Of a stretch of DNA of 64,000 nt, positions 54,644 through 64,000 are shown in pieces. Each line of letters opens with the position of its first letter. Position 1 is the stretch's first letter. A program made the position numbers and the translations under genes. Source of the stretch: Odontocerum albicorne (lineage: Eukaryota > Arthropoda > Insecta > Trichoptera > Odontoceridae); the NCBI GenBank assembly GCA_949825065.1, contig OX463852.1, positions 19,246,189-19,310,188 of the forward strand. The letters are read 5' to 3'. The notes below the pieces were generated by a model. It had not been told where the DNA came from. It worked only from the letters and a program-made list of their open reading frames with translations, and ran no database searches.

Positions 54644-56075
54644 ATATCGGCCCTCCACGTTATTTGAAGAGAGCGAATTTCCCTGTCGTAATACCGATGT
54701 TTACTATAATATAACATCCTCAATACATTACCAAACTATCTCCAGCGCCTTAATCTTTTTGTGGTGTTGATATACTGCTACAATCTCATTAGTCGTGTAA
54801 TCGTACCTGCTGACACCCATCATCCTCCTAAGACATCTGTTCTTAATAAATATAGGTACTCAAGTACTAGCCGTAAATTTGAAAAAGTCATACATCGCAT
54901 TTAATGAAGAAAAAAAGTAACTACAAAATCAGGGCATTTTAACACACATAAGAGATTAAAAAAATGGTCTTTCAAACAGTTGGGCCATATTGACAAATAG
55001 TGCAATCGAGTGGTCTGTATTTGTTCTACATAATATTTGATACATAATATTTCATGTTAAAAATCAAGTATAATTTCAAAGGAAATGCTTCATAGATTAC
55101 CATATTTTACACACTAAATATTTTTGAGTTGTTGCTCTTTTCTTGAGAAGCTGTAATATTTTTTATATGCGTTTTTTTTTTTTCGAGCCCAATCTTACCT
55201 AGTTTTGCCGTACAAGAACAAATTTATCAAGAGCATTATTTTACTACACAAGATAAAGTTATAAATACACATAGAAGAAAAAATATATGTTGTGTGTTCA
55301 GAATCGAACGTGAAAATTTAAATAAAGGAAATAAATATATTATATGTTATTTGTCGTATTCACTTTTCCTTGTGTTAAGATTTCTCCATCTCGTTTCATT
55401 ATTTTCTTGGTCTTCTTTTTATTTCAGATGTAAATATTAGTAAGTTTATAACAATTTTTCATTGTTTATGTGAGCTTTCGCTATAAGTTTCTTCGCAATA
55501 CGAATTTACATAAAATAATGTAAATATATCTCTCTAACCCAAAATAAATCGTAAGAAAATATTTTTTTTAAATAACAGTAACTGTTTTTTTGCAAAAAAA
55601 AAAGATTAACCACTTTGCTCTTTGCACAACAAATGGGATACCAAAATAGACAGCGAGAATCTTCCCACTCGGAAATTTCCGTCTCGATTTCTATTGCTGG
55701 TCCAATAATAAATGGTCTAGATTATTTCTCTCACACTTAGGCGTTTAAAAAGTTTATTTATTGGTTGAAAAAAAATGACAGCAAACACAGCACCGTGTAT
55801 AAAAGTCACAAACGTAGTTTTTATACGACACAGTGCATTTTAATAGGTCTTGGTGTTATTTGTACTCAAATTCTTCGAATTGAGCTCATCTAGAATTTCC
55901 TTTCAGCACTAAGAGAACTTTAAGTTGCTTAAAGTGTTTATCAATTATTATCTCTTAATTGTATAATTAACATCGACGATTAGCAATAAATAAAGGTTTG
56001 TTTCGGAATAAAGTTGATTTACAAATACGTTATATAAAAGAAATAACGTTGTTGTTTTAAACATTGTATTTGACC
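54644..56075. other. Unassigned spacer
   Basis: AT-rich. At 55655-55700 GAATCTTCCCACTCGGAAAT and TTCCGTCTCGATTTCTATTG faintly resemble a SINE-A head. Nothing else is seen. Confidence 0.4.
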
Positions 56076-56083
56076 ACTTATAT

Positions 56084-57415
56084 CAGGGATGGCGAACCTA
56101 TGGCACGCGTGCCACAGGTGGCACGCGAGACGATTTTGCGTGGCACGCGAATGAAGAGAAAAAATAAAAGTATATAAGAAAAAATAAAAATCGCATCCTT
56201 TATGCAAAAGAAAATTTGAATCATTATTAAATGAGGTCAATTCGATGTATAATGGATTAACGATGTATAATAACGTTCGTTGGCTTAGTCGCGGCAAAGT
56301 ACTTCAGCGTTTCGTCGAGTGCTTTGATGAAATTTATATGTTTTTAAGTAACCAGAAAATAATTCAGTATGAAGAATTATCAGATGTTGAGTGGATTTCG
56401 AGATTGATGTTCTTTACTGATTTTTGCTCCCATTTGAATGATCTAAATATAAAATTACAAGGCCGTGGCAAAATAATTACTGTTATGTTTGATAATATAA
56501 AAGCATTTGAAGCTAAGTTACAAATATTTAAGCGTGATATAATGACCAGAAATTTTAAGTACTTTCCCAACCTAAAAAAATACATGATGGATCTGGAAAT
56601 CCACGAAAAGCCAGACGTAGGAAAATTAATAGAATCATTTGAAAATGCTTTAGACGCAACAATAGAACAATTTTCAAGAAGGTTTGTTCAGTTTCGACAA
56701 CTTGAAGAAACTACAAAATGTATTACCCATCCAGACACATATAAGTATCAACAATTAAACTTAACAATGTTTGAATACATGGAATTAGATGATTTTGAAA
56801 TGGAATTGGTAGATTTTCAGTCGAGTTCGATATGGACACAAAAATTTAAAGACTTAAGAATTGTTTTGGAAGAAATTGAGCGAGATCGATTCGTTGGACC
56901 AGTCCAGAGGAATGCCGAAAATGAAGTACTTACAACTTGGCAATCCAACCCGGAAACTTTTTCTTGTCTTAAAAAAATAGCAATGGGCATATTAACAATT
57001 TTTTCGTCGACGTATTCCTGTGAATTATTATTTTCTTCAATGAACTTTATTAAATCAGACATAAGAAGTAGACTTACAGACGAAAGTACTACTGCTTGTA
57101 TTTTATTAAAAGCTACCAGCTATGAACCCGATATAAAGTATTTGGCATCTAGCATCCAACAACAAAAATCTCACCAATAAGTTTTGAGGTTCACAATTTT
57201 TTTCAAGTCTATTTTTTTATTTATTTCTCTTAGTTCGCCATTAATAAGTACTTAATTATTTTCCTCGGTGTATTAATTTTTGTTTTTATTAAAAATCTGA
57301 AGTTACACAAACATTTGATGCATTTTTATTTCCATGGCATGTGGCACGCGACATATTATTTTATTGAAAAAAAATATTTTTTGGCACTCAGTCTCAAAAA
57401 GGTTCGCCATCCCTG
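56084..57415 (+). mobile_element. hAT DNA transposon with intact ends and 8-bp target duplication
   Basis: The terminal inverted repeats are CAGGGATGGCGAACCT (56084) and AGGTTCGCCATCCCTG (ending 57415). The 8-bp target duplication ACTTATAT at 56076-56083 and 57416-57423 is perfect. Subterminal repeats GGCACGCG occur near both ends. The length of 1332 bp is short for an autonomous hAT (usually about 2.5-5 kb). It contains the C-terminal part of a transposase gene, so it is an internally deleted derivative. The clean duplication suggests a relatively recent insertion. Confidence 0.95.
56245..57180 (+). pseudogene. hAT transposase C-terminal half, 311 codons, unbroken
   Basis: The product belongs to the hAT group that includes vertebrate GTF2IRD2-like and SCAND3/ZBED9-like proteins. 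Visible pieces: NNVRWLSRGKVLQRFVE (the conserved 'VRWLSRG-VL-R' motif, residues about 9-25), WISRLMFFTDFCSHLNDLNI and KLQGRGKIITVMFDNIKAFE (about 49-89), and near the C-terminus CLKKIAMGILTIFSSTYSCE then LLFSSMNFIKSDIRSRLTDE, the hAT dimerisation region. In-frame codons continue upstream to a stop near 56180 (CKRKFESLLNEVNS precedes the first ATG). The BED finger and first catalytic acid are missing, so the protein should not transpose; the dimerisation half is intact. The ATG at 56245 is the first in frame, not a known start. Confidence 0.9.
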
Positions 57416-57423
57416 ACTTATAT

Positions 57424-57975
57424 GATAGAACCGACCAGTTTTGAGAGTTAATCCTCTCTTTTTCAACATACCATGTTTTTATTTTAAATGTGGTGTCACA
57501 AAATGATTATTTCAATTTTACGAAAGAAATAAAAATGTGATTGTAAAAAAACATATTTAATGTAATTGGCCTAATTGACAGCATGCTTACCGTGCTTGAT
57601 TCAATTCCCGGCGGATTATGGCTTCAATACATACATATTTCAATTTCATGCCCTTATCCACCTAAATTTACTAACTTATAGCAATTTCTTAGTTTATAAA
57701 TTATTTAAATCACTTGTTGAGTAATTAACATTCCTTCTGTGTAAGTTATTGAGGAAAGTACGCGATAATATCAAATGTTTATATGAATATTTTAAAAGCA
57801 TAATGACATGGAAATAAAATCTATCTATAGATATTTTAATTGTATTTAAGGAAACAGAGTTAAGACTATACTATAACAGAGCAGCACCTTAATTATTAAA
57901 AAAAGTACTACATAATTATTTCCATTACGATTTGGATGAAATAATTTTTAGATGAGTTTGAACCATAATATTAGA
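57424..57975. other. Unassigned spacer
   Basis: At 57575-57610 a short tRNA-like phrase (TGCTTGATTCAATTCCCGGC) occurs without cloverleaf context. Nothing else is seen. Confidence 0.4.
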
Positions 57976-58265
57976 CTGAGTTGACATTTTTTGAGCTGAG
58001 TTGTTTGCACTGAGTTTAAAATTTGCCATTCCCCTGAGTTGATATTTTGACCATTATACCGAGTTGATATTTTTGCACATATTTGACCATTACACCGCGT
58101 TGATATATTTGCACTTGTTAGATCATTACACTTAGCTAATATTTTTGTACATATTGGACCATTACCCTGTTGATGTTTTTATACATATTTAACCATTACG
58201 CTGAGTTGATATTTTTGCACATATTTGACCATTACACAGAGTTGATATTTTTACACGTATTAGAT
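57976..58265. repeat. Tandem repeat, about 36-bp units, ~7 copies
   Basis: GAGTTGATATTTTTGCACAT then ATTTGACCATTACACC recurs with substitutions and small length changes. Confidence 0.85.
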
Positions 58266-58292
58266 TCAAGTATACTTATTTGATGTATTTGA

Positions 58293-58792
58293 GGACCTCC
58301 GTAGCCTAGTAAGAAAGACGTCTGTCTTCCAATCCGTTTAACCACCTTCTTGACATTTAAACATGAAGGTGGCACGTGCAAATTTAGGAAGCAGCACTTA
58401 AAGACAACCCTTTTTTGTAAGTCTCATCAAAATAAATGTGTTACTATTACATTTCGAAAGATTTCATTGTTGTTTGTCTTCCCTTAGTAATTTTTTTTAT
58501 GGTTTTCTTAACATATGTAAATGCGGGGAGGTATCTGATCTAATAGCCGCAACCATCATCTTTCTATCCTTACATACAATTTAGATATATTTATTCTATA
58601 TATTTTTTTTAATTTGCTAATAAAAATTCATTCGAATTCAGAGTTAGAGCGCCCCTGATAAGAGTTCCTCTCGTAACAGTGCTATATAAACTGTCCTTTT
58701 AAAATTATTATTCTTCTGTTTGGTTGGAAGAGATTACCACATCCCGCCAAGTTGTACTCTTTGCAATGAAGTCATAATACAATACAATATTA
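58293..58792 (+). mobile_element. SINE-A split by repeat R
   Basis: The head GACCTCCGTAGCCTAGTAAG and AAAGACGTCTGTCTTCCAAT at 58293-58335, and the tail TGTTTGGTTGGAAGAGATTA then CATAATACAATACAATAT at 58713-58792, bracket about 377 bases of other DNA that includes repeat R. Confidence 0.65.
58336..58712 (+). repeat. Repeat R copy inside SINE-A
   Basis: GTCTTCCCTTAGTAATTTTT, TATGGTTTTCTTAACATATG, CATTCGAATTCAGAGTTAGA, GCGCCCCTGATAAGAG and GTGCTATATAAACTGTCC match 37945-38200. It is preceded by an 8-bp-stem hairpin (CCACCTTC...GAAGGTGG, 58342-58372). Confidence 0.7.
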
Positions 58793-59689
58793 AAGAAACC
58801 AAAATAATGGTTTATGGCCATGGGTTTAATTTATTATTCATATACTCGTATATCCATCCATATACTTGTAATATATATATATAAATATTTGAAAAAAAAA
58901 TAAAAGTAACTGGACTGTCTTTAAGTTTTATCTTCGTATACGTGCTTTTTGTTGGCGTACCCATCCCAGTCGTTGAATTTTACAAAAAAAAAACTAGAGC
59001 CTCTATTCTCAGTGGGCCAAATCAGAACTCAAAAACCCACGTCATTTCTGAGCTAATTACATTGTTCTGGGGTCCATAAAGGTGTGTAGAAAAGGGACAA
59101 CCAAAACATAAAGGCATAACAAAATGTTTGCTACTGTGAGAGGTGAACATATTTTTAATTCTATGTATTAAATGAATAATAATATAATAACGAATTTTAT
59201 GCATCTGCTTTTATAAAAAATGTTGTATTAATGTTGTGATGTGCTGATGGCACAATGGAATGGGATTATTGTGTTATTTTGATATTTAGTTTTGTTATTA
59301 CGGGTATGAATTTGAATTTGTATAGCTTTTTACAGAGGCGAATCAGGCCTCAAGACTGAGGTGAGAATTTGAAGTATTCAGCGTGGGTAGACGGATAAAA
59401 CAATTGATACTATAATAAAAAATCTTCGTTTTTTTTTAAACTAATTGTAACTATTCGTTAACGACAACATATAGAAAAGTTATAAAGCGGTATTTAATAC
59501 AGTAATGTAATTTTAAAACTGCCCATAATAAACCCGTACAAGATTTATGAGTTTTTTATAGCGTTTCTGAACTACTCGTATAATAAATCAGTGCTTCTAT
59601 AAAAAAAATGCTTGTACTCGTAGTTAACTATTGACTACTCTCTTAAACACATTTGTATCAATTTTTAAATAAAAAAAGCTGAATGTAAA
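58793..59689. other. Unassigned spacer
   Basis: A 60-codon minus frame at 59022-59204 (ending SSEMTWVFEF) lies in slightly GC-richer DNA; unrecognised. Confidence 0.4.
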
Positions 59690-59910
59690 CACTAGAATAC
59701 TTCACTCGCGACTATCATATAATATGTAATTATTCAACAATTCATCAAGGCATAGATCAAAAGAAGCGGCATCTGTTATTGCGAATCGGAACTATCTAAA
59801 TTATTATCGACAATAATTTACTATTTATGTGACATCTTTTTTTAGATATGACAACTTTTTTTCACTTCGGATGATCTTGAGAGCGTTCCAGATAAATCTG
59901 GGTAGATTTA
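59690..59910. repeat. Dispersed repeat shared with 47340-47640
   Basis: TCACTCGCGACTATCATATA, AATCGGAACTATCTAAATTA, TTCACTTCGGATGATCTTGA and GAGCGTTCCAGATAAATCTG match the other copy in order. Confidence 0.7.
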
Positions 59911-59929
59911 TGTATAATTTTTAAGTCAT

Positions 59930-60430
59930 TCGTATATTATTCAAATATTTCTCTCATTTTATTCTCAAGTTATTGGTATAGCATTTTATTATTCTTAAGT
60001 TATCCGTGCATACATAATTCTTATTTTCTTCTTACGTTAGTTGTTCATTACATAATTATGTTTTTCTTATGTTATTCTCAAAATATTGTTTATAATTATT
60101 GTGTTTTTCTAACGTTCTTAGTATAAAATATTTTACTTATGTTATTTTAAAGTAATTTCGTTTATAATTCTTATGCTCTTCTAACGTTATTCATATATTA
60201 TAATTGTGTTTTATATGTTATTTTAAAATTATTCATAATAATTCTAATGTTTTTCTTATATTATTTTCAATTGATTCATATACTCTTCTTATATAAATCT
60301 AAAGTTATCCGTATAGTATTTTAATGTTTTACTTATGTTATTATATATAATTCGTATAATATAATTATATTTTTCTTATATTACGCTAAAGCTATTCGTA
60401 TACAATTCTTATATTTTTGTTGTTATTGTA
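59930..60430. repeat. AT-rich degenerate tandem repeat, unit about 50-60 bp
   Basis: Units of the type AATTCTTATGTTTTTCTTAT then GTTATTCTCAAGTTATTCGT recur eight or more times with heavy divergence. Confidence 0.7.
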
Positions 60431-61467
60431 GTGATTTGACGTACGTAATGTTTTGTATAACTTTCCTGTTGATGAAGGTTTGATTTATTTATTTACATGA
60501 TAAGTAATTCTACTCGTATGTATATATAGTATATGAAAAATAAGACAAACAACAAAAAAAACGGTAGTTAAAAGTGGACACGCAGTTTACATAGATCTCT
60601 ATTTGTTGCCTTTCGTTTAATGTGTCCCTAGTAAACTAGGTTTTTGCCAGTATCTTACCGAGGACTGAATTCGGAGGAGAGATTCCTTTATAGTGTAAAG
60701 TAATCTGTCCCGCAATTCCAATGAATTCAGAATAGAGGCGTAGTATGAATTGCCAACTTGTATATGAGCAACATCCTTTTCTACCACATAACTTCAAAGG
60801 ATATTTTTTTTTCCTTTCATTTCGCTCTCTAATCCTTGTAGTTTCAATGTTTCCTGTACACAAAAAAGACGAGGAAATAAAGAAACTTTTCTGTTGCCTG
60901 TGGTGTGATTTTGTTTATGATTCCTTCCCTCTTTATGGCATCTCGCGTTCATTTGTCTATAATTTCTGAGCTTAATTCACTTTCAAACCTTATGTCATCC
61001 AAAGTTTTGTCTTGGCAAAAATTACTTAATTTTTTGTTAAGATTATTTATACTATAAAAAATATTAATATAAATAACTAAAGTAAATAAGTTATTTTACA
61101 TGTCTAAATCGAATTCATACCGTATTTTTTTTAATCCAGAGCCGGTTCTAATATGTAACCAAAATTTCATTAGGGATTTCTATAGAAGGGGTGTAAAGAG
61201 AAAGTGACATTGTAAAAATTAATGAGAGAAACAATGTATTATATGTTGACCCTTCTGAAGGAGAAAATTGGGGATGGCGATGAATAGACTCCACTAATGA
61301 TGGTAAAGTGGGGATTGGGGTGGAATCATTTTCTATTATCCAATATTCAACGATTATTTTGACGTAATTGGGCTTTCAGACTAATAATATCTGACTGAGC
61401 CTCATACTCGTAGAGGACAAAAGTCAGAATTATTTTGTCTGTTTTTTTTGTTTACAAATGTCATGAC
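60431..61467. other. Unassigned spacer
   Basis: Opposed 75- and 74-codon frames at 60636-60863 (-) and 60745-60969 (+) are unrecognised. Nothing else is seen. Confidence 0.4.
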
Positions 61468-61648
61468 AACCTCCGTATCTCAGTTGGTACGACGCCTAAC
61501 TCTTAACTCGTAGAGTTCGATTTTTAAAAAGGTTTTCACTTCAGGCTTCGCAAACATATTTCTGATTGTTTTAAAGAGATTGCCACATGACAATAAACTC
61601 TCCAGATTGTACTGTATACACTGAAAATGTAACACAATGTAATTAAAT
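61468..61648 (+). mobile_element. SINE-A copy
   Basis: ACAACCTCCGTATCTCAGTT, GGTACGACGCCTAACTCTTA, a GTAGAGTTCGATTTTTA B-box region (partly deleted), CTTCAGGCTTCGCAAACATA, GATTGCCACATGACAATAAA and TTGTACTGTATACACTGAAA. Confidence 0.85.
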
Positions 61649-62214
61649 GGTTGTTTTGATCACGTTATAGTTTCAATATGTATAATCTGTAATGGGACAC
61701 ACAATATCAAAAATTATAATATGTTTATACATTGTTTTTACTGACTGGAGAATATTTCAAGAAGTAGCAAAGATAGTCTTCCAATATAGGAAATAAAAAC
61801 TCTTATTAATTTATTTGTTGTATCGCAAATGAATTATTTATTGTAACTTTATTTTAGTCTGTTAGATTCGCAAATTTCTAGACTCTAGTCTTTTTCAACG
61901 CAGTCGTTATGCTGATATATGTTAGTATTAAATATTCATCACATTAGTCCACTTCTAAAAAGTCTACATTGACTCAAGTGTTGCGAACAGGTTGATTTCA
62001 AACTTTGTATCTTTGCATTGCTTAAACAAGTCCTCTTGCTTGGAATGGTATGCTTCTATGTGTTAGAGACATGGGTGACGTGTGTAGCTTTAAGAAGCGT
62101 TGTGAGACAACGTTTTTGAGAAGTTTATGATTATATATGAACACTTCATTCATATATTACACCCGAAGCCAACATTTTTATTATCACCTATAGGAAATCT
62201 ACAAAGGTTTCTTT
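61649..62214. other. Unassigned spacer
   Basis: No recognised feature. Confidence 0.4.
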
Positions 62215-62330
62215 ATAGTTTGTTTCCCTCGGTAAGTTTCTGAGGTTTTCTTAACAAAGTTATTTCTCTTAACAGGAAGTTTCTAATCTACCGCAGCAAC
62301 TTCAACATATGCATTAACTTCAACCTAAAA
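62215..62330 (+). repeat. Repeat R fragment
   Basis: TTTCCCTCGGTAAGTTTCTG, AGGTTTTCTTAACAAAGTTA and TTCTAATCTACCGCAGCAAC match the 5' half of repeat R. Confidence 0.6.
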
Positions 62331-62939
62331 CTAAATATGTTAATATCACATATATGTTAGGAAGATCTACACGAACTAATGCCGGAGATATGTGCCAGGA
62401 AAGATCGAAGTGGAGATCTGGTTTCTCTAGTAACCTTAATAGGCATATAACGTGATGGTGATGATGATGGGGTAAACATCATTAAGTCTCATTTTAGGAA
62501 GAGTTTTAGCTAAAGTTTAATTATCTAGGTGAGGTAGATCGGGAGTACAGAACGGATTTTCGCGATCGGCCTTTAAGTTTTTAATAGATATTACTTAAAG
62601 TAAAAGAAAACTAATGACATAAGAACAGTACAGAGACTTCTTAAGGTCACATTTTCAAAATATATTACTTTCAACAGAGGCATCTTTAGTGATCTTTGGT
62701 CACTATGTGGCGATACATAAAAATCATTACGCCTTTTCCCAATCGGGTTAGATATACAGGAAAGAAAGCCAGACTTTCGTATCGCTAAATACATATTTCA
62801 GCTCCTCTATATCCACACACCTTCTCCTAGAGCTCTTACGATTTATCTGGCATTTATTTTTCTTTAAAAATATTCAGCCACTATCGTTTAATCATTATTC
62901 TATATTGTTTTTCTGAGTAATATTTTCAATTTGTCACTA
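62331..62939. other. Spacer with a possible RTE-A scrap
   Basis: CGAAGTGGAGATCTGGTTTC at about 62408 matches the ending seen at 17769-17790. A 67-codon minus frame (62591-62794) is unrecognised. Confidence 0.4.
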
Positions 62940-63045
62940 ACAGTGGTTCGAATCCCAGGCTAGATCGCCGTTGAGGAGAGTGCTATTTAAACGACGCTAT
63001 ACTACAATATATACTCGTACATTGTCATTTTATTATTATTATTCA
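62940..63045 (+). repeat. Repeat R 3' end
   Basis: AGTGGTTCGAATCCCAGGCT, AGATCGCCGTTGAGGAGAGT and GCTATTTAAACGACGCTATA, ending in TTATTATTATTATT, correspond to the 3' part of repeat R. Confidence 0.65.
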
Positions 63046-63530
63046 CTTGATCCAACCACACCTTCCTTGGTTTTCCTCTACCATGTCTTCCAATGTATAT
63101 TTGTTTTGTTTGTTTTTCTTAATTCATTCTAAATTACATGCCTAAAGCATCTCAAGGGGCTCCTTCTTCATCTTAATACTCGTACATTAGCCTTAAGTTT
63201 CATCCCTTCCACATCCATACAACTTCTATGATTTCGCTTACTTTTTCACATTTCGTTCTTTTAAAATATAATTCACTTGATCTAACCATGTTTTTCTTGA
63301 TCACCCTTTACCGCGCACTCCACTTACATTTGCACTGTACATTTGTTTTTTTATAATGTTTTCGTTTATTCGTTCTACGTGCTCAAATAATTTTAGAATG
63401 CTCTTCTTCATCTTACTTAATAGATGTAATTTATTCCTGATAACTTCATTCCGTATTCTGTCATACATTGTCCCCCCATATATTATTGTCAGTATACGCA
63501 TTTCTACAGTATTTCTGTATATCAATGTTA
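63046..63530 (-). mobile_element. RTE-A relic
   Basis: The minus frame 63301-63525 contains NTVEMRILTIIYGGTMYDRI, RNEVIRNKLHLLSKMKKSIL, KLFEHVERINENIIKKQMYS, ANVSGVRGKG: the C-terminal part of the RTE-A ORF. A second partial copy of the same downstream part lies at 63046-63200, so two relics may be joined. Confidence 0.75.
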
Positions 63531-64000
63531 TTTAATGGTGAAAAATTTTAAATAAGTGTCAATGTTAAATTATAATTAATGTCACAATAATTTATGTACT
63601 TGTACATTTAATTAGTAAAAAATATTAAACAAATGTGATCTTTGATAGATTTCTGATATGTGCAAATTTAACATGGCAAATAATTACAACGTTTAATAGC
63701 ATATTGTGCAATACATAAATGATTGTTTCAGAAAAATTCATATAAATTAGCAGTGATAATTTAATTTTAAATGAGATATACATTATTTCCCAAGGATAAT
63801 ACATAAATGATTTTGATGCATTGCCCTTGGAAAATAACTTATTTTTCCGTATTTAATCAAAACAATACTTAATTAAGCATATGGGTCAGAAGTAAAGTAA
63901 CAATGAGTTGTCAGGCGACCCAGATTTGATACCCGGCGGATTCCGTACTGATTTTACATTCTGACTGCTTTTCTGTTTATATTATACTCGTATTTCATTC
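63531..64000. other. Unassigned spacer to window end
   Basis: A tRNA-like phrase at 63930 (TACCCGGCGGATTCCG) lacks a cloverleaf. No other feature. Confidence 0.4.

Overview
The window looks like an AT-rich, repeat-dense intergenic stretch of an arthropod nuclear genome, most likely an insect. The evidence is indirect. It holds many decayed non-LTR retrotransposons, mariner/Tc1 and hAT DNA transposons of kinds common in insects, tRNA-derived SINEs, and no bacterial gene layout. I could not confidently recognise any intact host gene. Most open frames are short and are either remnants of transposon genes or chance frames. Base composition was judged by eye, not computed.

Layout. 1-5.7 kb: mostly anonymous AT-rich DNA with a diverged ~120-bp tandem repeat (3.66-4.56 kb). 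5.7-11 kb: LINE relics, two of them interrupted by short, young, 5'-truncated insertions of one family (here RTE-Y) with 18-bp target duplications. 11-13 kb: the most host-like unique DNA, with a possible CUB-domain exon and a possible decayed gag-like frame. 14-28 kb: SINE-A, SINE-B, LINE-J and RTE-A relics, a 45-bp minisatellite grown from a SINE tail, and a GC-rich patch with a 16-C run. 28-31.5 kb: hAT relics and a LINE-J copy. 34-38 kb: three mariner/Tc1-type elements, one a chimera of two oppositely oriented copies. 39-47 kb: RTE-A, SINE and LINE fragments. 47.3-49.3 kb: a Helitron-like 3' terminus, a (TA)n run, and a homogeneous GC-rich 52-bp satellite of 16 units. 49-55 kb: nested LINEs, a Tc-like transposase relic and a TIR element. 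56.1-57.4 kb: a hAT element with perfect 8-bp target duplications and an unbroken 311-codon C-terminal transposase frame. 58-64 kb: tandem repeats, SINE-A, repeat R and an RTE-A relic.

How the parts relate. SINE-A has a tRNA-like head (A and B boxes) and a 3' tail resembling the 3' end of LINE-J, so LINE-J is the probable source of its reverse transcriptase. RTE-Y, LINE-P and SINE-A have inserted into older RTE-A or LINE copies, which gives a relative age order. I found no operon, CRISPR array, rRNA gene or functional tRNA gene, and nothing that amounts to a new multi-gene system. The most notable structures are the 52-bp satellite, the SINE-tail minisatellite, the mariner chimera, the hAT element and the Helitron-like end. 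Family names (RTE-A, RTE-Y, LINE-J, LINE-P, LINE-L, SINE-A, SINE-B, repeat R) are local labels, not database names.
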